Shown piece after piece: positions 9,963 to 19,527 of a stretch of DNA of 21,066 bases. Made by a program: the position numbers and the translations under genes. The stretch's first letter is position 1. Every line of letters begins with the position of its first letter. The notes beneath the pieces were generated by a model. The model saw only the letters and a program-made list of their open reading frames with translations, was not told the DNA's origin and searched no databases. Source of the stretch: Cudoniella acicularis (Eukaryota > Ascomycota > Leotiomycetes > Helotiales > Helotiaceae); assembly GCA_013054445.1 (NCBI GenBank), contig JAAMPI010001016.1, positions 1 through 21,066 on the forward strand, read 5' to 3'.

Positions 9963-10492
9963 CGATAGGCTCAATACGCATCTCGTCCAACTGTTGGCTG
10001 GTCGAGGTGCTCCCTTCCCGAGTAAATTTGAAACTCATGCAGCCCTGGCCTGCTAAAGCAATATCAACAATTAGGCGACAACCAAGCTTAAGCCATTTCC
10101 ATGTGCTGTGCAATTCTGCCATGGACCATGACCTCGACAATGAACCGCAGTGTCACCGTGACTGACTGAATTCCCGGCCAGCCGATGAAGTTTTCGTTTC
10201 CATGTTGGCCTTGAGCCTATGCTAGCGATGCTTGGCTGTCCCTCCGTAAATTTTACTGCTACCCCTCACTAGCACAAAAGGAGCCAAGCAGCTCATAATC
10301 CAACAGTCCAGTGTGAGTGTGGCCCAGCAGTTGTCTTATCTCTCACGGCCCACCGACTTTCCCATCCACCCCCCCCGTCACTTCACCACTGCGCGTTATT
10401 CTGTCGGTTCAAGAATCCAAAACGATACTGCGCGAGTCGAGACGAAAACCATGAATCCAATCCCGCCAATTCGGTTTGCTCCTGTGCGATAA
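9963..10492. promoter_or_regulatory. GATA-factor (AreA-type) candidate sites upstream of the permease
   Basis: HGATAR matches occur at 9963-9968 (CGATAG), 10336-10341 (TTATCT, i.e. AGATAA on the minus strand) and 10487-10492 (CGATAA). Fungal amino-acid permeases are commonly under AreA/GATA nitrogen control, so the context fits. Such short sites arise often by chance, and no close pair is present. Confidence 0.25.
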
Positions 10493-10552
10493 CCCTGCGA
10501 GCTTCTCTATACTTCTCGCCTCACCTCCCATCGTCGCGCGAATCTATGGAAG

Positions 10553-12482
10553 ATGTCGCAAGACCTCAAGATGGACGATCTCTCCAGCATGGAGACGAGC
10601 CATACGACCAAAATACAGTCTGGGTCGACGGCTACTGTTACGCCACTCCTCAAGAGGCCAGAGGGAGCCAAGGTGTTTGGATCGAAAGTGTTTGATAGTT
10701 TTCGAAGTGGTCCGAAGCGCGAGGTTGCCCCAGCATTAGGAGGTGATAATGGGAGGGTCTTCAACGCGGAAGCCGCTGCATTCAATACCGCGCATGCGCC
10801 TTTGGCTAGGAGACTGAAAGGACGACATCTTCAGATGATAGCAATTGGAGGATCGATAGGTATTCTGAACCATTTCTGAAAAAGTAGTTCAATGGCTAAT
10901 GTCTCCAGGTACCGGGTTATTTATCGGTTCCGGACAAGCACTCGCGCAAGGAGGCCCGGCCTCACTCCTCATCGCATACATACTTATCGGAGGCGTCTTG
11001 TTCTGCACCGTTCAAGCACTTGGTGAAATGGCCGTATCGTTTCCAGTGGCGGGATCCTTTTCAGCATTCGCCACGAGATTTATAGATCCCGCATGGGGAT
11101 TTGCATCTGGTTGGAATTATGCAATGCAATGGCTTTTTGTGATGCCTTTGGAGGTCATGGCTGCTGCCATTACCCTTGAATTTTGGGATTTGCCAATTCC
11201 TGGATGGGCCAGCATTACTGTCTTTCTCGCTCTGATCATAACGATTAATCTTTCTGGGGTGAAGTTCTACGGAGAAGCAGAATATTGCTTCTCTATAATG
11301 AAAGTGACGGCTGTAATTGGTTTTATGTAAGTCTTCAAGCTCCGTGAAGGTTTCAAGTTCTGACCACATCCAGCATTCTCGGTGTAGTGATAAACTGTGG
11401 TGGCGGACCAGACAGTGGTTACATTGGCGGTCAATATTGGGCTGATCCAGGCGCATTTAATGACGGCATCAAAGGTTTCTGCAACATCCTCATCACTGCG
11501 GCATTTTCCTTTTCTGGGACAGAACTTGTCGGGTTGGCAGCAGCAGAGACACACAATCCAAGCAGGTCCTTGCCTACAGCGATTAAGCAGGTATTCTGGA
11601 GAATTGCAATCGTATGTACCCTAAAGCCCGTCCCCAATGATATGCTGACGATGCCAGTTCTACATTATTTCCATCGGCGTAGTTGGTCTACTCGTCCCAT
11701 ACACTGATACAGATCTCCTCGGCCGCAACGATGTCGATAGTAAATCCTCGCCTTTCATAATCGCCATTCGATCTGCCGGAATTCAAGGCCTCGATTCCGT
11801 CATGAACGCTGTAGTAATGATCTCTGTGCTCTCCGTCGCCAACTCCTCCATGTATGGCGCGACCCGTACTCTTGCGGCTTTGGCAGAACAAGGACAAGCA
11901 CCCCGAATCCTCGCCTACGTCGACCGTAAAGGTCGACCCCTCGTTAGCATTCTCCTCGCTTCTTGCATCGGTCTCCTCGCCTACCTCTACGTTTCTCCAA
12001 TCCAAGGACCGGCATTTACTTGGCTCCTAGCTCTCTCGGGACTCTCGAGTATATTCACATGGGCAAGCATCTGCTACGCCCATATCCAGTTCCGACGCGC
12101 TTGGGTCTCTCAAGGCCAGCCCCTATCCAGCCTAATATACCGCTCTCCTATCGGTTCTCTCGGATCATACGTCGGTCTCATCTCCCTTATCCTCATCCTA
12201 GTAGCACAATTCTGGGTAGCGATCTTCCCCTCTGGAGGCTACAACGACGAGACAGTTTCTGAGCGCCTTAACGATTTCTTCGAGCTTTGTCTCGCTCTTC
12301 CCGTAGTTCTCATCTTTTACGTGGGGTATAAATGGGGATACAAGACGAAGTGGGTGCATCTAAAGGATGTGGATTTGCGGACGGGGAGGAATGAGTTTGA
12401 GAGCGAGTGGGTGAGGGAGAGGTGGAGGGAAGATAGGACGGCGTGGCCCAGGTGGAAGAGGATATATAAGACAATGTGTTGA
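10553..12482 (+). CDS. Amino-acid permease, fungal YAT/AAT family (Gap1-like)
   Basis: The gene has four exons: 10553-10859, 10909-11326, 11374-11611 and 11658-12482. Introns are 49, 47 and 46 nt, all GT...AG and in phase, giving 595 residues, a normal length for the family. The soluble N-terminus (~85 residues) is followed by GRHLQMIAIGGSIGTGLFIG (90-109), the diagnostic start of helix 1. Next come QALGEMA, the RFIDPAWGFASGWNYAMQW block, a SGTELVGLAAAE motif and ANSSMYGATRTLAALAEQGQ, all typical of proton-coupled plasma-membrane amino-acid permeases (APC superfamily, TC 2.A.3.10). Twelve hydrophobic segments are expected. Substrate range cannot be assigned. The ATG at 10553 has A at -3; an out-of-frame ATG at 10546 in poor context overlaps it. 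The C-terminus ends in Met-Cys after a basic stretch. Confidence 0.93.
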
Positions 12483-13120
12483 ATTTTTTGAATGTTTTGC
12501 GATTGAGCTTTTATGATACCACTGAAAATAATAGGAATCTATGATAATATAATCCTAAATGAGTTTTGATATCTGCCACGTCCTTGACAAAGACAAAAAC
12601 GGGATAAGAGTAGTATCCTTCGCTCCTGCACAAAAGGAGACCAGAGAAAAGGGATTTATAACGTAGATTTGAAAGCTTAAATTCACCTCAACTTCTGTTC
12701 TCCGCCCCTCCTTTCGTTCCTTTACTTCTCGTCGCCCTTTGTAAAATAACCAGAAAGATTCTTTATACGCCCCAGTAATATGGTTTTTGGGGCAATTGTT
12801 TTTGCATTGCAAATTCGTCTCCACCTCTGCTGCCTCTCCAGCCGACCTTGTGCAAGCTTACGAGTTAGGACCGGAGAGTTTTTGTAGCCTGTTTATTCTC
12901 CGAACGAATGAATAAGGAACTCGACAGTGTAAGTATTACATTCTGTTAATGGTGGAGAGTAGTAAGGAGAAGGAACGGATTAAACCTAGCTAAAAGACTG
13001 ACTGAGGGAGAATATTGAAAGAGGAGTAGAACATGAGAGAGAAGCAAAACTCGATATTTGCTAGTCGAGTGTGTAGGAAAGAATGATTGTATCTACAAAC
13101 CTAAGAAATCAAGTACATAA
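12483..13120. other. Intergenic region between convergent genes, no gene seen
   Basis: AT-rich 3' flank shared by the permease (+) and the SAP-domain gene (-). An 89-codon frame at 12555-12824 (-) is open but has no recognisable motif. I see no repeats or RNA gene. Confidence 0.6.
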
Positions 13121-14343
13121 TCAAGAGTATCGAATTATGAGTCGGGGATTGCGAAGAAGAGTTTCTGTCAATCTTTCCTCAGGCTCGTCTTTTTTGCTTT
13201 GTAGATTCCAGACGTTTTGGTAGGGCAATTCGTCAATGCCAAGTATGGCTAGCCATTGCCTGCGTGCTTTGCGGAAATCTTTTGGGTCTTTGTGTTTGGC
13301 TTCATGGTGAATCGCATATTTGTCTTCGAGCTCATAGTAGGAAAGGTATTAACCTGCAGGGAAAGGGACATGAACCTTCTTGCTCTCTTTTGCAGGGGTA
13401 AATTTGCGCCGTAGAGTCTGGACATTCGACAATGGTGCAAGAGCTAGACGAATTGACGAATTGGGTGTTTGTTGGCTACTTTTATGGGCGGGTAAATTTG
13501 CCATTGAGGAGTGATTTTGCATTGCATCTATTCGCGAATTTACCGGGGTGTGAACTTGTGAAGCGGTCGTTTTGGGAGTAGTGTGGGGAAGCGTATTGTT
13601 GGTGCGAGGACTGCGGGGTGTATGCTTGAAAAGTGTTGTATGCCGGGCACTGAGTGTAACTGGATTGTTGAGAAGCCTGGGTATCCTCAGGATCAGCATA
13701 CAGATTGAAAATGTCAGAAAGCATCACAGCCCTGGGGTTTTAGTATTGAAATATTGCGTTCCACATATAGGTTGTACATAACCTCCCGCCGTATAATTCA
13801 TCAAAGCGTATGGTGAAGACTGCATTTGATATTGGCTCGCAGAAGACATGGGAGGTGTTTGATAAGCTTGGGTTAGTTGAAAAGCTTGGCTTCCTATAAT
13901 AGATTGTCCATACGCCGAAGGCACAAAGCCTGGCACCGTATTGAGGGTTTGCATCGCATTGTGAAGGTTGGGAGTAATAGGATTCGCAGGGGTAGACGAA
14001 GGGAGCCTGTCTGTGATCAGTGGATGGCATAAAATGGGGTTACACAATCGTACTGCTGGGATGAAGCGCCGGGACGAGAAACATTCAGGCGTGCGATTTC
14101 GAGATCGGACTGTGTGAGGCGAGCGGCTAAATCGGCCTTCTTGCCCTGCAGGAGATCGGAGAATTAGCAACTTTCCGATTCAGAGTGTCTCGGGACTGTG
14201 AGACACCATCCTTGAGATGTTTGTGGGGCAGAGTCATTAAATTGCAGGATTGGTCCCCGATTACCTACCTGGATAGAAAAAGATCTTGCTCTGAGATATT
14301 CTTTTAAGACGTTGACAGCCAATGCCATGTAGTCGACCACCAT
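13121..14343 (-). pseudogene. SAP-domain protein gene with apparently broken reading frame
   Basis: Exon 1 (14343-14269) and exon 2 (from 14145) join in phase across a 123-nt GTAGGT...CAG intron with a GCTAAT branch. Together they encode a SAP fold: DYMALAVNVLKEYLRARSFS followed by GKKADLAARL (residues 4-37). SAP modules bind AT-rich or scaffold DNA, usually in nuclear proteins. The exon 2 frame then meets TGA near 14007. Coding character (Gln/Tyr/Ser/Pro-rich, prion-like) continues in a second frame (about 14010-13740), a third (13730-13560), then the second frame again to TAA at about 13351. A conserved-looking helical block, YYELEDKYAIHHEA to NVWNL, follows in that same frame and ends with TGA at 13121. 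The frame changes fall beside short homopolymers (CCCC/TTTT, AAAACCCC, AAAA). Unrecognised introns could explain some of them (a TACTAAA branch precedes CCCCAG near 13734), but I found no model that repairs all. Confidence 0.5.
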
Positions 14344-14830
14344 ACTGGATTGTGCGCAATGATAGTTCTCGAGTTTGATGTCGTGATGCGTGGTGTTGTC
14401 GACGAAATGATGTTTGTTTACTTTCGACGCGCTACGGAGTATTTTGTTGATGTCGAGTGCTTGCCCAGTGCATAGACCACCTACATCACCATCGAAGCCG
14501 TCACTTCATTCTCATCTCAACTCTCTCCCAGTTCTAATGATTCTATCAATTTTTAGATATTCTTACGATGCTTATCATAAGCTCTCATTCGCTGAATCAT
14601 CAAATTCCTATTCCTAAACTCAAAACGTCAAGAATCATCAAAAATCCACGTTCACAATACCTCTTCTGAGTTTCTGCGCGATTTCTCCGGTACGTTATGG
14701 ACTCATTGGACTATGAATTGGACTTCTTGCCGCAGCGTATCTTATGCATATCCCCGCTTCCAAAATCTCAGGATCAGCAAGTTGTTCCGTCGCAGCTTGA
14801 GAAACAGTCCAAAAATTCTCACAATCTCCC
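14344..14830. other. Intergenic region, no gene seen
   Basis: This holds the presumed promoter of the SAP-domain gene and the 3' flank of the SnoaL-like gene. Open frames at 14414-14617 (+) and 14695-14895 (-) lack motifs. The second is the wrong-frame continuation of the SnoaL-like gene. Confidence 0.55.
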
Positions 14831-15228
14831 TCATGCCCCCTCCACAATCGGCATCGTAAGCTCCCAAACATTCTCAAACCTCCCCTGATCACCACTCGTC
14901 GCCATAAACATCAATTCCACCTTTTTTTTGGCTCATCATCACCAAGCACCAACTCGCAGGTCAGGCGAACCGCAATTTTGTCACCATCTTGCATGATGAA
15001 ATCCACCGGGGCGACCCATTTCTTGCAATGGGTCCTGAAATACGTGACTTTCTGCACGACAGTCTTGTAATCCGTTCGTCCTCCCCCGGCTTGAAATCGC
15101 AGGTAGTTTGGACTCATGGTTCGCTCACAATATGCTCGAGCTTCAGCTAGATCGCCGGTCATTGCACCGTTTAACCATTCTTCGAATTCTTTGGCGGTTA
15201 TTGCATTCGACGTCTTGGAGCTGGCCAT
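14831..15228 (-). CDS. SnoaL/NTF2-like small protein, frameshifted at an A8 run
   Basis: I take the ATG at 15228 as the start (A at -3, G at +4) in preference to an upstream in-frame codon at 15276. The chain begins MASSK, then has an amphipathic helix (FEEWLNGAMTGDLAEARAYC), a Met-Ser-Pro-Asn-Tyr segment, and beta-type stretches ending CELVLGDDEPK. This order fits the small alpha+beta barrel of SnoaL-like/NTF2-like proteins, whose roles range from polyketide cyclases to unknown. As read, the frame stops at 14911 after 105 residues. Just before the stop lies a run of eight A (14922-14929 on the opposite strand as T). Reading one base over, the chain continues naturally with KVELMFMATSGDQGRFENVW and ends at TGA 14831, about 131 residues in all and closer to the family length. 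Either the gene carries a one-base deletion, or the assembly lost one base. Confidence 0.55.
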
Positions 15229-15692
15229 ATTAAAGTTTTTAATGATGAGAAGACGGGATGCGAATTGAGTAAGCACGAAGCCGTCAATTGATTAACTGAG
15301 TGTCGATAGGAATTGTTGACTGAGTTGGCTTTCGAAAAGGTACTACGTATTGAAAACGTTCATGTCGAGAAGACGTCAGCTTCTATAAAAGGGAAGCTAT
15401 GCTTGCCAACTGTACCTACGTATGTGCTACTTACTCGGCAGTGCTTACAGAAACCAATACGTAGGGAGCCGGAGACGATAATTCAACTTGTCAATGATGT
15501 TATAACAGTGCACATTTTGATATTACGAAACAGCTTTTTCATCCTAAAAAGGTGTTGGGGGTAAGTCACAGTAAATGGCAATTATAAAAGACTTGATAGA
15601 AATTGAGGAGCTAATTGTTTTAGTGTAATAGCAGTGTCCTGTGAATTTATGTCACTTCATTTTAGAATTCATACCTCGGATCTTTCCTCCAG
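15229..15692. other. Intergenic region upstream of the SnoaL-like gene
   Basis: AT-rich, holding the presumed promoter of the SnoaL-like gene and the 3' end of the esterase gene. The 83-codon frame at 15313-15564 (+) has no motif support. Three TACGTA-centred sites are listed separately. Confidence 0.55.
15343..15464. promoter_or_regulatory. Three CTACGTAT sites in 122 bp
   Basis: CTACGTATTG (15343-15352), CCTACGTATG (15415-15424) and the inverted CAATACGTAG (15455-15464) share an 8-bp CTACGTAT core around the palindrome TACGTA. The first and third are exact 10-bp inverted copies. They lie 115-236 bp upstream of the SnoaL-like ATG, where binding sites are expected. The factor is unknown; bZIP-type proteins prefer related ACGT-cored sites. 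Confidence 0.3.
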
Positions 15693-16819
15693 TCAAAATT
15701 TCAGCTGGTGATTCGAAAAAAATTGGATCAAGTGCTGATTCGTCAAATTGAAGTTCGCCGTATGGTTTGGCCTACCCGCCAAATCCAAACCGATCGTCGA
15801 TGGCCACGCATGTCCAAGTCCCTCCACTGTCAAAGCCCTCACTTCGGCCCCTTCGGGACAGTCCCAGACTTCCTCCCAAGTACCTGGATGCACTTCTTTT
15901 ACACTTGGTTGAGCCCATTCCCCGATATAGCTTCCTTTGCAACCATTCCTCTCCGCCCACATCCTTCTCCACAACCTGACATCTGGCTCTGGGCCAAACG
16001 AACCACCTTCCGGGGTTCGTCCGTAGAAGGGCGTAATGGTGTCTTCTGTTCCATGGGTGTGAAGTATAGGAACGGGGTGAGAGGGTGAGCAATTGTGGAA
16101 TGCATAGGTGCCTTGGTAAAGCGCTGGAGAGACTGGCGCGAAAGCAGCAAAGATTGAGGAGGTATCAGGACGACAGGCGAGGAGTGCAGTAAAACCCCCG
16201 CCATTGGATTTTCCGCATGCATAGATGCGAGACTTGTCGACGGTATAGGTGGATGAGATGGTGGAAATAATATCGTAGACATAGGCAATCTTTGAAGGTT
16301 AGCCTGGGAATGAGACGAAAGAGTTCAAAGATGCTCCCATTCCCCGAATACAGCCTGGGGAAAGAAAAATGAGGAGCCTACATCGTCAACAGTGGTGTTT
16401 TCATAAGGCGCCCCTTTCCAGATGTGCTTCATGTGCCAATCTGTATTGTTTACGCCTTGAGCATAGGCAGTGAGGAATGGTTTTCCTGCAATACTCAAAG
16501 AAGGATCGGATAGCTCAGTTATTCTCTGCTGCTTCTCACTGAATCCACCAGCTAGAAAATTGATCAGGATTTAGTATGAGTTTGTGAATAAGTGAACATA
16601 ACTTAGTTGTTTTTTAAGGGAAGTAGACTGACCGCCGTGGAAAGACAGGACCAAAGGGTGAGACTCCCCATGGGTGTAAGCCTTTGGGACATTCAGAAGG
16701 AAAGTTCGTTCTGTAGGAAGGGTATATGCAATATTTCCGGTGGGCGGCTTCGAGGAAATAGCGACTTGTGAGGCATGCGCAAGGCCGGCGACAATCGCGA
16801 CGTTGCTGAGGACGAACAT
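15693..16819 (-). CDS. Secreted CE1 esterase, feruloyl esterase / LpqC type
   Basis: The gene has three exons: 16819-16633, 16551-16382 and 16289-15693. Introns are 81 nt (GTCAGT donor) and 92 nt (GTAGGC donor, GCTAAC branch), in phase, giving 317 residues. I start at the ATG at 16819 because it gives a clean signal peptide, MFVLSNVAIVAGLAHA, with likely cleavage after AHA (residue 16). The alpha/beta-hydrolase landmarks are FHGAGG (60-65, oxyanion hole), GKSNGGG with nucleophile Ser147, HGTEDTITP with Asp202, and GLGHAWP with His279. This pattern is that of carbohydrate-esterase family 1 and PHB-depolymerase-like enzymes such as type C feruloyl esterases, which release ferulic acid from plant cell-wall xylan. 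There is no carbohydrate-binding module. The fungus probably secretes it during growth on plant material. Substrate (feruloyl, acetyl-xylan or polyester) cannot be fixed from sequence. Confidence 0.87.
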
Positions 16820-17407
16820 TTCTGTGGGCACCCAACGAAAGAGACCCCGAAACAACCAAGGCAAGTCGTGGAGATCTGAGAAGCAATTGCTAATGCGATT
16901 TCAACACAGAAATTGACCCGTTCAGATGAGGTTCCCTAAAAGAAACAAGGGATATACTATTCTGCTCATAAGTGGGGTGCAAAGTTTAAGTAAAAATGTA
17001 AAGCACCTCATCGGCAAAGGCATTACTGCAGAGCTTGAAGATCTCCGCTGCTGAATAACAGTACCTCTGCGTCCTTCCAAGCACACGCACACGCAATCTC
17101 GTAGTTCGACGAAATTTTTCCTTTGCGAAATAACTGCACCAACCTTTAACGCCGAAAAACAATCGCACTTCTTAGAATCGCAGCTGTCAAGTAACTCACA
17201 CTGCTTGGGCCCCATTGTATACGCGTAAAATTCATTAATTTAAACTCGAGTCCCCAGACCCGACCACCCTCAAATATGGAGGTATGTGATAATCCCGAGA
17301 CATCATACATATCCAACAATTCTATACAGTTCCGATCGTGAGAACTCACTATAATCCTTGGTATATGCAACCCATCCCATGTTTCGTAAAACCTATGCAA
17401 AATCCCA
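16820..17407. other. Intergenic region, no gene seen
   Basis: This holds the esterase promoter and the 3' flank of the Smr gene. Overlapping minus-strand frames at 16922-17215 and 17146-17706 have no motif support, and the second is partly a shadow of the Smr gene. Confidence 0.55.
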
Positions 17408-18390
17408 TTACATAACAACACAGCATCCATCCAATTTCTTGAGTATCTTTGGCAAAAACTTCTCGGCCAGCTTCTCCAATTCTTCGTTCTGGCCGTTCTG
17501 GCCATTTTGTTGTTGATATCCCCCTTGCTGTTGGCCACCAGAATAACCACTTTGTTGATAGTTGGTTTGTTGCTGGGCTCCTTGATAACCTCCTTGTGGA
17601 TGTCCGCTATGCTGTTGACCCCCGTGCTGTTGTTGTCCTCCCCATGAACTCTGTGGAGGCATGGTTGCTGGTCCACCTTGTAAATTGATATACATCCGAC
17701 CGGCATTTTCCTCCGTCGAATATTGAAGGCCGAGCTCTTGGCAGACTTGTTCTACTCGAGGTTTGATCTTTTGAACATGATTAACGGAGTGGTTGCCTTT
17801 GCCGACAATTCTGTCCGTCTTAATTGTTAGTCCTCACAATGGCTGACGAGAACAACTTACACATGCAAATGCGTCTGCCCGTTCTGTTGCGCATATCGAA
17901 TCCTCTGCTCTAGAATGTTCTCCGCCTCCTCCACGAATTGTCCATGCAGATCAATTGTATCATCCGGAACCTTTCCTTGCGCATTATTCTCTCGGAATAT
18001 GTAGTCGGAGGCTTGTTTGTTGTACTGGTCCATTTTCGCAGCATGACTCTTGCCTTCTTCAGATAATTGATGTGCCAATGCCCCATCTCCACGTTCGTAT
18101 GCTTGATGTGCCTGGTTGCGCGCGTCAGGTTTACTTAAGAGATGATTGGGGGAAATGAGGGAAAGTAAGAGGGGCACACACTTTATCGAAACATGTCCCT
18201 CTCTTTCCAGCTTCCTGTCTCGCAAGGTCCCTCAATCGATCATATTCTGCTTCTGCGCTTTGGTTTGGAGAATGGTTGAAGGCTATGAGCGACAAAGGTT
18301 AATGCTTTTTCTTGGAAAAAGTTGGCAGAGCTAGTTGGGGGAAATACCTTTGCCGCCAACCTGGGTCATTGGGTAGGAGGACGACGACAT
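17408..18390 (-). CDS. DUF1771-Smr domain protein with C-terminal CaaX box
   Basis: The gene has four exons: 18390-18348, 18282-18182, 18111-17861 and 17810-17408. Introns are 65, 70 and 50 nt, all GT...AG and in phase, with ATTAAC, CTGAC and ACTAAC branches, giving 265 residues. The N-terminal DUF1771 helical region (about 24-95) includes AHQAYERGDGALAHQLSEEG and NKQASDYIFREN. The Smr domain follows (about 99-176) with its two signatures, DTIDLHG (99-105) and GKGNHS (135-140). Smr domains (MutS2 C-terminal type) bind nucleic acid and some are endonucleases; eukaryotic members act in RNA surveillance. A Gln/Gly/Ser-rich linker (about 177-238) leads to a short amphipathic helix and the terminal sequence LDGCCVVM. 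The final Cys-Val-Val-Met is a CaaX box favouring farnesylation, and the preceding Cys261 is a typical palmitoylation site. The protein is therefore predicted to sit on a membrane, which is inference. Confidence 0.88.
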
Positions 18391-19527
18391 CTTAGAATGA
18401 CCGTGGTGAGCAGGTCCAGGGGACGGAGGATCAGTTGATTGATGTTTGTGGTGCATTCGTTGTCGCTGTCGCGGTCGTGGTCCATAGGTGGGCTGTGACG
18501 CGAGTTGGCTAGGTAGCTTGGCAGGCTTGGCCCAGGGACTTGGTGATCAACTTCAGGGATTGGCGCCTCTTTTTCTCTGCGAATACGATGCACAACACCA
18601 CACCAAAAGACAACCTGCTCCTCTCTTGGGCCTCAACCGCAGAAGCACGCCTGTGTTGGGTATGGGCTAAATGCTGACTTGCCAGCTCGGTCTAGCCGCC
18701 TCCAGTTTTCTATTGGAATTTTCGACGTTGCGATTCTACCTTGACCTTACTTTACTCTTTTTACGACATGCCAGTTTCCGATGTGTGACCCGCCATTGAG
18801 GGCCGCCAAAGAGCAAAGAGGTAGAGAGCAAAGAGGGGGCCTAAGGAGGCAAAGAGAGGGGAAACGAAAGACAGGTAGGGCAAATTCGAAGGCGGGCGTG
18901 CAAATGGACTAGGGAAGGGAAAATCCAAATAATAGCGAGGTGAGAAGCCTATGTTCCTGCTTCATTGGCGACAGGCCTAAGTTTGTACCCAGGGTATTGC
19001 GGGAAGTCCGTCGCACATTTACTGTAAAAATCGTCTCCGCCTTGCTTTTGCCCTTACGAAAGACTGGTTTCAGCCCTTTGCTAAGCAAGCGCGATGCTCC
19101 CCCCTTTGATATGTCCAATAACCAGGCGAGTATCGTCATACAAATCTGTTGACGGGAAAATCCTGACGTGAACGGCGTCAAGTGATGGCGGTAACTTTCT
19201 CCTAAACAGGCAGCCAACTGAAGTGTTGTCTGGTGAAACCAATCAGATTCTCTTGCTTGCAACAAAAATGTTTGGCATTCCATTTTACGTGAACGCTCAT
19301 CATACCTGCGCCTCCTCGGCCCTATGGTGAGCCTTTCGATTTTCGTTGGTTTTAAAACTTCACAGCTACTCCGCATATTTTCTCACTTTCTTCGTTATCA
19401 TAAATTCTACTCTTGGTTCCGAACAGTTTAGACACAAATTTGTATTAGCCTTATTTCGTTTTGGAACCTGTGCCCGACACTTACCTTCTTCTATTGAACA
19501 CAGCACTGTCACTTCAAGCATTTCAAG
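18391..19527. other. Divergent intergenic region, no gene seen
   Basis: This region separates the Smr gene (-) from the Tubby-like gene (+) and should carry both promoters. A purine-rich patch at 18811-18860 holds two copies of GAGCAAAGAG (18811-18820, 18826-18835) and a third partial copy. A 155-codon frame at 18909-19376 (-) has a real ATG but no recognisable domain or splicing, and it would overlap the promoter of the plus-strand gene. A CT-rich leader precedes 19528. Confidence 0.5.

Larger units (their letters stand above)
8722..10552. other. 1.8-kb divergent intergenic region
   Basis: This lies between the PTH11-like gene (-) and the permease gene (+) and should hold both promoters. 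The section 9480-10140 is GC-richer and has open frames on both strands (for example 9703-10140, -), but none has a recognisable domain or splice structure. A short CT-rich tract precedes the permease start. A heat-shock-like palindrome, a small tandem repeat and GATA-type sites are listed separately. Confidence 0.6.

Noticed and set aside
9703..10140. A 145-codon minus-strand frame upstream of the permease
   Set aside because: Its Trp/Leu/Gly repetition comes from the AGAGCCCAG tandem repeat. No domain, and it lies within a promoter region.
14922..14929. Programmed ribosomal frameshift at the A8 run
   Set aside because: No downstream stimulatory structure is apparent and the upstream product alone looks truncated. 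An indel is the simpler explanation.
16820..16864. Extended N-terminus for the esterase starting at 16864
   Set aside because: The codon there is TTG. The ATG at 16819 gives a clean signal peptide.
18909..19376. A 155-codon minus-strand frame with a true ATG
   Set aside because: No recognisable domain, no splice signals, and it overlaps the expected promoter of the Tubby-like gene. It could be revisited if RNA-seq shows antisense transcription.
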